A DNA stretch of 64,000 bases from Luteibacter sp. (GTDB lineage Bacteria > Pseudomonadota > Gammaproteobacteria > Xanthomonadales > Rhodanobacteraceae), in assembly GCF_009912395.1 (NCBI RefSeq), contig NZ_WNDO01000011.1:102429-166428 (forward strand). The letters are read 5' to 3'. Under the pieces are notes generated by a model, which had not been told where the DNA came from, made no database searches, and was given only the letters and a program-made list of their open reading frames with translations. The translations under genes were made by a program, and so were the position numbers. Positions 56,727-63,794 of this stretch are shown here, one piece after another (positions within the stretch are counted from its first letter, which is position 1; each line of letters starts with the position of its first letter).

Positions 56727-56966
56727 CTATCCGGCCATGTAGATGACCAGCCGCATCGCCCCGTAGAGCGAAGCTCCTCCGCAGCAGAGAAGGAACGCGG
56801 CGGGCACACAGCATCCCATTGCCTTTCCGAGCTTCCTCTGGCGACCCGAGCGTGTAAGCGGAATGCCTAGCTGACGCGAGAGCTTTCCTTTCGCGGCGGA
56901 GATGCCGGTGGCTCGTTTCCATGAAAACGATACGCCCGGAATGCCGCCCTTTTTCCGTCTAGCCAT
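56727..56966 (-). CDS. Small conserved prophage membrane protein
   Basis: 79 residues: basic N-terminal part (ARRKKGGIPGVSFSWKRATG ISAAKGKLSRQLGIPLTRSG) and a C-terminal hydrophobic, Cys-rich segment. GGAG precedes the ATG. Function unknown; I recall similar prophage proteins but no role. Confidence 0.65.
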   Translation of the reverse strand: MARRKKGGIPGVSFSWKRATGISAAKGKLSRQLGIPLTRSGRQRKLGKAMGCCVPAAFLLCCGGASLYGAMRLVIYMAG

Positions 56967-57010
56967 TGGCCTGCTCCTTGCTCATTAGTTGTCAGGGTTA
57001 AATGACCGGC

Positions 57011-57214
57011 CTAAATCGACGCCCGCTCCGTCAAACTCTCCCTATAGTCCCCCACATGCCCGAAGTCCGGCGCAGGCACCGGCTCGCTGAACCAGAAGGT
57101 CGTGAAGGCCTGGACATTCGGGGCCAGGAACCAGTGGGCCGTGCCATCGGCGTCGACCGCCCACCATCGGGCGAGCTTCGGGGCTTGGGACCAGTCTACG
57201 ACGGGGTGGGGCAT
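57011..57214 (-). CDS. Small phage protein
   Basis: 67 residues, MPHPVVDWSQAPKLARWWAV then DGTAHWFLAPN, an Asp/Trp-rich pattern (WWAVDADGTAHWF) shared by several phage proteins. GAGGGAAG before the ATG at 57214. Function unknown. Confidence 0.65.
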   Translation of the reverse strand: MPHPVVDWSQAPKLARWWAVDADGTAHWFLAPNVQAFTTFWFSEPVPAPDFGHVGDYRESLTERASI

Positions 57215-57231
57215 TGAGGCTTCCCTCGTAA

Positions 57232-57816
57232 TCAAGTTCCCGGAGCGATGACGCACTTTGACGCGGCAGGTGAGCCAACGACTCGCATGATATTTTGGCA
57301 GTCAACGGAGACTTTCATCCCTTTGCGAAGTTTGGCGGCTGCATTCTTCTCAGAATCTTCCAGGCTCGCAGAAACGCCAAGCAGCTGACTTGTTGTGACG
57401 AACCTGATGACTACCGAGTCAGTGAAGTCCTTGTCGATAGATGCGACTCTTCCAACAATCCTAAGCGCGTGACCCTTGAAGATATTGTCTGCCGCCACCT
57501 CGTTGGTGTCATAGGCAGATTGCAGCTGATCTGGTGTTGACTCTATGGTGGGGGCGGAGCGGGGTGCTTCGGCTGCTACTGGCTGCTGATTAGCCCGCTG
57601 ATCCTCCGTTGCCTTCCCGTAGATAAACCACGCTAGAAAACCGAATGCGACGATTACCGTTGCGGCCGAAACATTGCTGCTCTTCTTCGGGGATGCTGAC
57701 GGCCGAACCGATCGAGTGTCAGGTACGGGTGGTGCGATAGGCCGACCGCACTTCGGGCACGCCGGAGCGGCGTCACTGACTTCCGAGTTGCAATCTGGGC
57801 AGTTGATGAGGGCCAT
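57232..57816 (-). CDS. Zinc-ribbon membrane protein with OB-fold-like domain
   Basis: 194 residues: N-terminal zinc ribbon (CPDC..CPKC, residues 6-23), one membrane helix (about 52-67), then a tRNA_anti-like OB domain (about 95-190; NIFKGHALRIVGRVASIDKD). Start at 57816 has AAAGGA upstream. Such proteins occur in prophages and hosts; function unknown. It lies just downstream of the repressor on the same strand and may be expressed in the lysogen. Confidence 0.75.
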   Translation of the reverse strand: MALINCPDCNSEVSDAAPACPKCGRPIAPPVPDTRSVRPSASPKKSSNVSAATVIVAFGFLAWFIYGKATEDQRANQQPVAAEAPRSAPTIESTPDQLQSAYDTNEVAADNIFKGHALRIVGRVASIDKDFTDSVVIRFVTTSQLLGVSASLEDSEKNAAAKLRKGMKVSVDCQNIMRVVGSPAASKCVIAPGT

Positions 57817-57857
57817 GTAACGTCCTTTGTTGAGATCCGGAGATGTAGTGGCGAGGG

Positions 57858-58565
57858 TCAAAAATCCTTGAGCGTCCAAGCGGCCAAAGCGCGGCCGCCT
57901 ATCTCGATCTCTTCCATCGGAGCGTCGATCGCCGGATAGTCTGGATTTTTACTCAGGATGCGCAGCGTCTTGCGACCCACGAATTGCAGCCTCTTCACGA
58001 GGACACGTCCTTCCCATCGGAAGCAATACGCTGAGTCCTGATCGAACGTTTTGATTCGGGTGTCGATGAAGATCAGGTCGCCGTCATTGTACTGGCCCTT
58101 CATGCTGTCGCCGCGGCCGGTGATTACCCTGATCGCCTCCGGCGGTACACCTGGCAGCTTCCGCTCGACCCATTCCCGCGATACGCGGAGGCTCTCGACC
58201 ACCTCGGGGTAGTCCGTCACGTAGTCGCCTTTTCCCATTCCCGCGAATCCTTCCATGAGTGGGAAGGCAACATAGGACCCGCTCGTCTCAAATCTCGGTA
58301 CTGCATGAGACTTATTTTTGTCGACGGCGGTGTCCGTCCATGGATAGCCATCGTCTCCCTCGCCGGACGATAGCCACTCGGGCCGAACCGCGTACGCACG
58401 GGCAGCAGCGAGCAGGTACTTACTCCCTTGCAGGGTGTTATCGCCCTTCTCCCAAGCGAGGACGAGCGGTCGGGAGCAACCGATCAGGTCGGCTGCCTCC
58501 TGAGGAGTGAGCTTCGCGCGCGTACGTGCCAATCTGGCAATGGCGCCTAGGTCCGGATTTTCCAT
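57858..58565 (-). CDS. Phage repressor (CI-like, S24 family)
   Basis: 235 residues. N-terminal XRE helix-turn-helix (about 8-45; LTPQEAADLIGCSRPLVLAW) and C-terminal LexA-type domain with the catalytic pair S154 (GRGDSMKG) and K191. A108-G109 in EGFAGMGKG is a candidate self-cleavage site, so RecA-induced cleavage could trigger induction. It is divergent from the Cro-like gene; shared operators lie between. No good ribosome site precedes the ATG at 58565; an in-frame ATG at 58619 exists. Confidence 0.9.
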   Translation of the reverse strand: MENPDLGAIARLARTRAKLTPQEAADLIGCSRPLVLAWEKGDNTLQGSKYLLAAARAYAVRPEWLSSGEGDDGYPWTDTAVDKNKSHAVPRFETSGSYVAFPLMEGFAGMGKGDYVTDYPEVVESLRVSREWVERKLPGVPPEAIRVITGRGDSMKGQYNDGDLIFIDTRIKTFDQDSAYCFRWEGRVLVKRLQFVGRKTLRILSKNPDYPAIDAPMEEIEIGGRALAAWTLKDF

Positions 58566-58577
58566 GTCAGGAAATTT

Positions 58578-58592
58578 ACCGTTCCCAACGGT
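58578..58592. promoter_or_regulatory. Palindrome near the repressor start
   Basis: ACCGTT-CCC-AACGGT, 12 bases upstream of the repressor ATG. Different from the TGTCAG operators; possibly a Cro site or an RNA hairpin in the repressor leader. Confidence 0.45.
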
Positions 58593-58599
58593 CAGGGTC

Positions 58600-58628
58600 T
58601 TGACTTCTAAAGTCAGCATCCTGACAAT
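58600..58628 (+). promoter_or_regulatory. Rightward early promoter (PR)
   Basis: TTGACT (58600-58605), 17-base spacer, GACAAT (58623-58628). The predicted start of transcription falls within a few bases of the Cro ATG at 58637. Confidence 0.85.
58611..58626. promoter_or_regulatory. Repressor operator at PR
   Basis: AGTCAG-CATC-CTGACA, one change from the PL operators, overlapping the -10 of PR. A half site TGTCAG at 58565-58570 overlaps the repressor start codon. Confidence 0.75.
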
Positions 58629-58636
58629 CCGAGGCC

Positions 58637-58843
58637 ATGGATATCTACAAGCGTGACGCAGTTGCGGCATACCGAACCCAGCAGGCCTTGGCTGACGCGC
58701 TGGGCATTTCGCGTACGGCTGTCTCCATGTGGGCAGATGACAAGCCAATCCCAAGGGAGCACGCACTTGCTTTGAGGTACGAGCTGAAGCCGGATGTCTT
58801 CGGCGAAGCCCCCAAGCGCGCCACCAAGCGGAAGGCGGCTTGA
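58637..58843 (+). CDS. Cro-like transcription regulator
   Basis: 68 residues; the HTH is QQALADALGISRTAVSMWAD (15-34). Short length, divergence from the repressor and position at PR identify it as the Cro-type early regulator that favours the lytic cycle. GAGG is only two to five bases before the ATG. Confidence 0.85.
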   Translation: MDIYKRDAVAAYRTQQALADALGISRTAVSMWADDKPIPREHALALRYELKPDVFGEAPKRATKRKAA

Positions 58844-58846
58844 GCC

Positions 58847-59113
58847 ATGGACTACGACTTCTCCGGCCTTACTCGCGCTCAACAGTGGATTTTGACGTAT
58901 CAGGGATACGTTGAAGGGTCGACCTTGCTGCCTAGGCCGCAACGCCGAACAGTTCAGCCGCTTATTGAGCGCGGGCTTCTGGAGCAGAAAGTCCATCCGG
59001 AGTTTGGAACTTACTGGGAAGTCCCTATTGCTGTGCACCGTGCATGGTGCGAGCACTGCGCAAATCTTCCCACCGTTCACCCATACGTTTCTGCCAGGCC
59101 GGACTTCGCCTAA
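58847..59113 (+). CDS. Small phage protein after cro
   Basis: 88 residues: MDYDFSGLTRAQQWILTYQG, then VQPLIERGLLEQKVHPEFGT and WCEHCANLP. The middle looks like a small winged helix (phage early regulator type). Function unknown; CII-like by position only. Confidence 0.6.
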   Translation: MDYDFSGLTRAQQWILTYQGYVEGSTLLPRPQRRTVQPLIERGLLEQKVHPEFGTYWEVPIAVHRAWCEHCANLPTVHPYVSARPDFA

Positions 59114-59179
59114 CTCCCCCGGGCGGCAGGGCGCCGCTCGTCCATTTCCCCACATATCAGTTCCTCAAAGGATTTGCCG

Positions 59180-59365
59180 ATGTACGCCGACCCGACCCAC
59201 CTGCGCACAAAGATCATCAAGGTCCGCCTCAACGACGATGAGCGCGACTTGGTAGATGCACTGGCGCGGATCAACAAGACGCAGCCGGCAGTGCTTCTTC
59301 GCGATCTTGTGTTGCAGGGATTGGCTCTGTTCGAACAGGGTAGCGAAGAAAAGCGCGTCGCCTGA
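59180..59365 (+). CDS. Ribbon-helix-helix regulator
   Basis: 61 residues with an Arc/CopG-type fold: KIIKVRLNDDERDLVDALAR then AVLLRDLVLQGL. Start ATG at 59180 with AAAGGA seven bases upstream. Probable DNA-binding early regulator. Confidence 0.75.
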   Translation: MYADPTHLRTKIIKVRLNDDERDLVDALARINKTQPAVLLRDLVLQGLALFEQGSEEKRVA

Positions 59366-59395
59366 AGGCCCCAATCCAGGCCCTATGGAGGCCCC

Positions 59396-59593
59396 GTGCG
59401 TGAAACCGAACCCATAGACCTGACGCCGAACGAATTCGCGAAGGTCGAGAAGTACGCAAACGAGCATGGCATCAGCGTTGAGCTGGCCACTGCTCACCTG
59501 GCACGACGAGCCATCGAAGCTCGATACATCCTGCCCAAGAACCGCTCCAACGTGGTCCCACTAAGGGGCCCTCATCGGGGGACTCATGACTGA
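59396..59593 (+). CDS. Small phage protein, ribbon-helix-helix-like
   Basis: 65 residues starting at GTG. IDLTPNEFAKVEKYANEHGI then LATAHLARRAIEARY matches small phage regulators near the immunity region. GGAG before the start. Role unknown. Confidence 0.6.
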   Translation: MRETEPIDLTPNEFAKVEKYANEHGISVELATAHLARRAIEARYILPKNRSNVVPLRGPHRGTHD

Positions 59594-59921
59594 CATGATC
59601 CGACAAGAATCGCACTGGGATCGACCGATGCGCACCGTGGAAACACCGGCTGCGCGCGGGAGTGACCCTGTGACGTCGCACCTTGCGGCTGAGTCCCACA
59701 CGGCCAGTGGGAAGCGGGCAGAGCAGCAGAGGCTGACCGCCGCTGCCGTTCGCGATTACCCAGGCTGCACCATGGCTGAGCTGTCCCAGCACACCGGTAT
59801 CGATCGTTACGTGCTCGGGCGGCGCATCAGCGAGTGCGAAACCGCTGGCCTCGTTAAGAGGGCCCTCAAAAGGCGCTGCATGGTCACTGGTCGGGCTGCT
59901 GAGCCGTGGTGGCCTGCGTGA
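59586..59921 (+). CDS. Winged-helix phage protein
   Basis: 111 residues. The C-terminal half is a winged helix (YPGCTMAELSQHTGIDRYVL GRRISECETAGLV); the N-terminal half carries SDPVTSHLAAE. Likely accessory to replication or transcription. Overlaps both neighbours. Confidence 0.7.
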   Translation: MTDMIRQESHWDRPMRTVETPAARGSDPVTSHLAAESHTASGKRAEQQRLTAAAVRDYPGCTMAELSQHTGIDRYVLGRRISECETAGLVKRALKRRCMVTGRAAEPWWPA

Positions 59922-60760
59922 GCATCGCTCTTATGACAGCGGCATGGCGTCTCAACATGCCGGCCTCCCGGAAAATGATCCTGCTCGCCATGTGCGACTG
60001 GGCGAACGATCAGGGGTCTAGCTGCCACCCTTCGATCAAGGCTCTTGCCACGCGCGCGTCGATCAGCGAGCGGCAGGCAAAGCGTGTCGTTCACGACCTG
60101 ATAGATGAAGGCTGGGTGGCCGTTGTCGGAAATGACTCCGGCGGTGCTCCTGGTCAAACCCGCCAGTACCAGCTCAATGTCCGAGCAATCGAGACGGGTG
60201 ACATGGGTGTCACGGGTGACAATCTGTCACGGGTGACAAACGAAGCACCTCGACGGGTGACATCTATGACAAGACGGGTGACATCTGCGACAGAGACGGG
60301 TGACATGGGTGTCACCCAAACCACCATACAACCACCAGTAAAAGCATCCATCAGTAGAGCATCCGCCAATAAACGCGAGCCCGTGCAAATTTTGCATCAG
60401 TTCGATTTCGGCTCCTGGCCGTCAATCCCCTCCGAGCAGGTCTTCTCCGACTGGCTTGCCCTGAGGAAGAAAAAACGCGCCGACGTCAGCGAGACCGTGA
60501 TACGCGCCATGGGCGCCGAGCTGCATCGCGCGGCGGCGAAGGGTTACGCGGTGGACGAGGCGCTGGCGACCTGCGTCCTGCGCGGCTGGCAAGGCCTTGA
60601 GGCGAAGTGGCTTGACCCGAAGACGGGAGGAAATCATGCAGCAGATCGAAACGATCATCGAGAAAGCCTTGCCGAGCGGGCCGAGCGGCTCTACGCAGAG
60701 GGCGAGGCCCGGGAAGCCGCCATCGCCGCCGAACAGAGGGAACTCGGTCATGGCTGGTGA
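59918..60760 (+). CDS. Phage replication initiator (O-like)
   Basis: About 280 residues. N-terminal winged helix (PSIKALATRASISERQAKRV VHDLIDEGWV, about 30-65) typical of lambda O-like and plasmid initiators. Residues about 92-130 (TGDMGVTGDNLSRVTN) are encoded by the iteron array at 60191-60305, so the origin lies inside the gene. The start is probably GTG at 59918, overlapping the upstream stop; ATG 59933 is possible. The downstream P-like gene overlaps its end. Confidence 0.82.
   Translation: MSIALMTAAWRLNMPASRKMILLAMCDWANDQGSSCHPSIKALATRASISERQAKRVVHDLIDEGWVAVVGNDSGGAPGQTRQYQLNVRAIETGDMGVTGDNLSRVTNEAPRRVTSMTRRVTSATETGDMGVTQTTIQPPVKASISRASANKREPVQILHQFDFGSWPSIPSEQVFSDWLALRKKKRADVSETVIRAMGAELHRAAAKGYAVDEALATCVLRGWQGLEAKWLDPKTGGNHAADRNDHRESLAERAERLYAEGEAREAAIAAEQRELGHGW
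60191..60305. repeat. Iteron array, probable phage origin of replication
   Basis: Six direct copies of CGGGTGACA at 60195, 60213, 60230, 60254, 60275 and 60297, spaced 17-24 bases (about two helical turns). Some are followed by TGGGTGTCAC, the reverse complement of the core. It is in the middle of the initiator gene, as the lambda origin is inside O. Confidence 0.8.
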
Positions 60761-61373
60761 TATGCCGACTTCAGCAGCGATGCGGCAGCTTTGGTTGCGC
60801 ATGGTCGCGATCTACGGCGCGAAGTGGGCCAGCGTCCACGGTGCTGCTGCGGAGACCGACGCCGGCAAGTTGACCGAGACGGCGAACACCTGGGCGCGTG
60901 GACTTGCGGGCGTCACCGGTGAGCAGCTGGGCGCCGGCCTGAAGGCCTGTGTTTCTTCATCCGATCCCTGGCCGCCGACGCTATCTGAGTTCCGTGCGCG
61001 CTGCATGGGCATCCCCAGCATCGCAGCGGTGCAGCTGATCCTTGGGGACAAGACGCGACCCATGACCCCGTTCGTGCGCCAGGTCTGGTCGTATGTGGAC
61101 GCCTACCGTTTCCGCGCCGCTACCAGCGATAAGGCCGAGAAGATCCTCCGGGATGCCTACGAGCTGGCCCGGGAGCACGTCATCAACGGCGGGGCGCTTC
61201 CGGAGCCCGTAGCCGGGGCGCTTTCCCACGGCACGGAAGAACACAAGCCAGCATCGCCCGAGGTAGCCGCCAAGCACCTTGCCGAGGTCTCCGAGTTTCT
61301 TCGTCGGCGAGCTGCGCAGGTTGAGCAGGAGAGGGCGGCCGACGAAACCCCCGAACCTCCGAGGGCCGCCTGA
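60750..61373 (+). CDS. Phage replication protein P-like
   Basis: 207 residues. LWLRMVAIYGAKWASVHGAA then WPPTLSEFRARCMG is the pattern of lambda P/DnaT-type proteins that recruit the host helicase DnaB. Start at 60750 (GAGGG upstream) overlaps the initiator by 11 bases. The C-terminus is charged and helical. Confidence 0.8.
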   Translation: MAGDMPTSAAMRQLWLRMVAIYGAKWASVHGAAAETDAGKLTETANTWARGLAGVTGEQLGAGLKACVSSSDPWPPTLSEFRARCMGIPSIAAVQLILGDKTRPMTPFVRQVWSYVDAYRFRAATSDKAEKILRDAYELAREHVINGGALPEPVAGALSHGTEEHKPASPEVAAKHLAEVSEFLRRRAAQVEQERAADETPEPPRAA

Positions 61374-61498
61374 TGCTCTCCAATCTCCTTACACGAACCC
61401 TCATCTGTCTGCGCCACGGCCACGAATGGCGCCGCGCCCATCGCCGTGATGGCTCTTCATATCTACGCTGTGTGGGATGCAATGAGGTGCGGGCATGA
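61373..61498 (+). CDS. Very small zinc-ribbon-like protein (41 residues)
   Basis: MLSNLLTRTLICLRHGHEWR RAHRRDGSSYLRCVGCNEVRA: C12, H15, H17 and C33, C36 could bind a metal. TGATG overlap with the P-like gene and ATGA overlap with the next. Function unknown. Confidence 0.6.
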   Translation: MLSNLLTRTLICLRHGHEWRRAHRRDGSSYLRCVGCNEVRA

Positions 61499-61815
61499 AC
61501 TCCAAGGTCAAAGTAACTGTTCGCGGCACCCAGTTTGATACGGAAGTGGTGGGTGATCCCATTGGCTACTTCGTCGTTCACCGCGGCGTGTTTGACCGGA
61601 AGGGCAAGTGGGTTGCCACGCATCCAGCAACAGGCTGCGCGGCCGTTACGGCACCAACGCGCGAGGTGGCGGAATGGGCAGCTCGGCGACTTTCTGATCT
61701 CGGCGTGGATTTCGACGAGATCGATACCATCGAAAAGTCGAAGGCGTTGGACCCATCGGTTCTCAACGAAATCTACCTGATCACAGGCGCGGCTCGCCTC
61801 GGAGGTATGGCATGA
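61495..61815 (+). CDS. Phage protein of unknown function
   Basis: 106 residues, beta-rich first half (VKVTVRGTQFDTEVVGDPIG YFVVHRGVF) and helical end. No family recognised. Coupled to neighbours on both sides. Confidence 0.65.
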   Translation: MNSKVKVTVRGTQFDTEVVGDPIGYFVVHRGVFDRKGKWVATHPATGCAAVTAPTREVAEWAARRLSDLGVDFDEIDTIEKSKALDPSVLNEIYLITGAARLGGMA

Positions 61816-62258
61816 GCGAGAAGTACACCCTCAACGCCAACGGCCCCGAGCGCGAGCAGGTGAAGGCGAATGTCCATGCGTTCATTGATCGGTTGCCCGC
61901 TCACAAGTCGTTCCTGGTTGAGATCAAGGAGGCGCGTAAGGAGCGCACGCCCCCGCAGAACGCCGCCCTGTGGGGGCTGGCCTATCCGCGCCTGACCGAG
62001 GCGACCGGATACACGCCCGACGAGCTGCATCACGAGTTCTGCGGCCGGTTCTTCGGCTGGGACGTCGTGACGGTCTTCGGACAGCAGCGCCGTCGGCCAC
62101 GGCGCACGACGACCACAAACGAGCAGGGCGAGCGCGAGGTACTCGGTAAGCGCGATTTCGCCGAGTTCTACAACCTAGTGCAGCGCATCGCTGCCGAGGC
62201 AGGCATCGACGTGCCAGACCCCGATCCATTCCATGGCGAGCAGAGGTGGGCGGCATGA
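61812..62258 (+). CDS. NinB-like phage recombination protein
   Basis: 148 residues. RKERTPPQNAALWGLAYPRL then DELHHEFCGRFFGWD and the C-terminal PDPDPFH resemble NinB (Orf) family proteins that help load annealing proteins on single-stranded DNA. The match is by pattern and moderate. It sits among other nin-region genes. Confidence 0.65.
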   Translation: MSEKYTLNANGPEREQVKANVHAFIDRLPAHKSFLVEIKEARKERTPPQNAALWGLAYPRLTEATGYTPDELHHEFCGRFFGWDVVTVFGQQRRRPRRTTTTNEQGEREVLGKRDFAEFYNLVQRIAAEAGIDVPDPDPFHGEQRWAA

Positions 62259-62488
62259 CAAGCCATCAAGAAGCGCACGAGCGGCGCCTTACGGCAATGA
62301 GCAACATCGAATGCTCGATCATGGCCGTTCTGCAAGGCGACGGATTCCAGATCACGAGCCTGACGGTTCCTACAATCGTTTGGGATCGGCTGGTGAATCC
62401 TGGCTCCGCAGTGAAGTCGGTGCAGATACTTGGTGTTGATGTCACCGAAGATCCGACGCTGCCAGTACCTCACTGGTGCCGCGCATGA
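62255..62488 (+). CDS. Small phage protein
   Basis: 77 residues, MTSHQEAHERRLTAMSNIEC then VWDRLVNPGS. Function unknown. ATGA overlaps with both neighbours. Confidence 0.6.
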   Translation: MTSHQEAHERRLTAMSNIECSIMAVLQGDGFQITSLTVPTIVWDRLVNPGSAVKSVQILGVDVTEDPTLPVPHWCRA

Positions 62489-62919
62489 AGACCACCAAGC
62501 ACCTCTCCCGCAAGACACCCATGCGTCGCGGCCCGGCGCTTGGCCGGGTGGCATCCATGGGCCGCGCCGACGGCGGCGCCAAGGCAGTCGAGGCGATGAC
62601 GTTCCCGAAGCGGAAGGTCGTGAAACGGTCCCGGCCGAAGATGACCGCTGCGCGCCGCGCTGCCGAAGGTCGCCCCTGCATGATCCGCGTCCCTGGCATC
62701 TGCTCGCACGATGTAGGCACGGTAGTGCTTTGCCACTACCGCCTCGCCACTGGCGCCGGCCAGAAGCCCGACGACGAGCAGGGTGCATGGGGCTGCTCCC
62801 GCTGCCACGACGCAGTAGACGGTCGCCTGAAGACCATCCACACCACAACCGAACTGCGCCTTTGGCACGCCGAGGGCGTGCTACGGACGCAGGAAGCCAT
62901 CCGGAGGGAAGCCGCATGA
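62485..62919 (+). CDS. Ref-like nuclease-domain protein (DUF1364)
   Basis: 144 residues. Basic N-terminal arm (KHLSRKTPMRRGPALGR) and a zinc/HNH-type core: GRPCMIRVPGICSHD, LCHYRL and CSRCHDAVDG. Related to P1 Ref, a RecA-dependent endonuclease, and common in nin regions. Overlaps RusA by four bases. Confidence 0.85.
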   Translation: MKTTKHLSRKTPMRRGPALGRVASMGRADGGAKAVEAMTFPKRKVVKRSRPKMTAARRAAEGRPCMIRVPGICSHDVGTVVLCHYRLATGAGQKPDDEQGAWGCSRCHDAVDGRLKTIHTTTELRLWHAEGVLRTQEAIRREAA

Positions 62920-63266
62920 TCCGCCTGTCGATTCCATTCCCACCATCGACCAACCGCATATGGCGGCACGTCGGCGCCAAGGTCCTGCTGTCGAAGGAGG
63001 GCAGGGCGTACCGTGCGCGAGTAGCCGAAGCCGTGATGATTGCCAGGGTGCAGGGCCTCGGCCGGGCACCCGTTGTGCTGACAATCCATGCCAGCATGCC
63101 CGATGCCCGCCGCCGCGACCTCGACAACCTCCTGAAGGCTGCCCAGGACGCCATGCAGGCAGCTCGGCTGTACGAGGACGACAGCCAGATCGTTGACCTT
63201 CGCATTCGGCGAGCTGGCATCGACAGGGTCAATCCTCGCCTCGATGTGGTGCTCGAAGCGGCATGA
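62916..63266 (+). CDS. rusA: RusA-type Holliday junction resolvase
   Basis: 116 residues. The catalytic acids are visible at D68 and D70 (RRRDLDNLLKA) and D88/D89 (LYEDDSQI); PPSTNRIWRH is the conserved start. Cuts branched DNA made by Bet-mediated recombination. Coupled to neighbours by four-base overlaps. Confidence 0.92.
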   Translation: MIRLSIPFPPSTNRIWRHVGAKVLLSKEGRAYRARVAEAVMIARVQGLGRAPVVLTIHASMPDARRRDLDNLLKAAQDAMQAARLYEDDSQIVDLRIRRAGIDRVNPRLDVVLEAA

Positions 63267-63481
63267 AGCGGCCCGCGCCCCAAGCCGACAAGATCGCCGG
63301 CGTCCTCGCTGAAGGGCCGGCTACCACTGCCGAGATCAACGCCGAACTGGCGTGGCCCCGCAAGCTACTCGTCGCGCACCTCTGTGCCATGGCGCGCCGC
63401 GGGCGGGTGCGAGGGGAGCGCATGGGTAATGACCATCCCACCCGCAAGCTGTGGACGCTGATCGGGGACGAGCATGCATGA
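63263..63481 (+). CDS. Small winged-helix phage protein
   Basis: 72 residues; TTAEINAELAWPRKLLVAHL then MARRGRVRGERMG is a compact winged helix. Probable DNA-binding accessory. Function unknown. Confidence 0.65.
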   Translation: MKRPAPQADKIAGVLAEGPATTAEINAELAWPRKLLVAHLCAMARRGRVRGERMGNDHPTRKLWTLIGDEHA

Positions 63482-63723
63482 CCGTCTATCACCACCTGGG
63501 CCGGGCCATCGAGATCATGCGCCGGGAACCCGACCCGATGAAGTGGGGGCCGATGATCGACCGGCTGAGCGAGGAAGAGCAGGCGGAGTGCCGGCCGTGG
63601 CTAAGGGAGCAGGCCAAGCGCGTCCTAAGGCGGCAACGGGATTCGAGGACTGGCCTGCTCACGAAATCGCCAGGCAGCTTGCCGCCGCGCGATATCGCCT
63701 CGGGAAAGCGCAATCACAGGTAG
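63478..63723 (+). CDS. Small phage protein
   Basis: Up to 81 residues: MTVYHHLGRAIEIMRREPDP then LSEEEQAECRPWLREQAKRV. The part after about residue 52 looks random and overlaps the next gene in another frame, so a late frameshift may have extended it. Function unknown. Confidence 0.6.
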   Translation: MTVYHHLGRAIEIMRREPDPMKWGPMIDRLSEEEQAECRPWLREQAKRVLRRQRDSRTGLLTKSPGSLPPRDIASGKRNHR

Positions 63724-63794
63724 CACGGATGTCGCGCGAATTGCGGAACCGTGAGTTCAGTTCTTCCGACCACACGAGGGGAAGCCATGAATAA
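63597..63794 (+). CDS. Small helical phage protein in an overlapping frame
   Basis: 65 residues from GTG 63597 (GGAG eight bases upstream): FEDWPAHEIARQLAAARYRL GKAQSQVARMSRELRN, a good amphipathic helix. It overlaps the upstream gene by 127 bases and the next by eight. Function unknown. Confidence 0.55.
   Translation: MAKGAGQARPKAATGFEDWPAHEIARQLAAARYRLGKAQSQVARMSRELRNREFSSSDHTRGSHE

Noticed and set aside
60181..60330. Repeats considered as a possible CRISPR array
   Set aside because: Nine-base units, irregular short spacing and in-frame coding within the initiator point to iterons; no spacers or cas genes.
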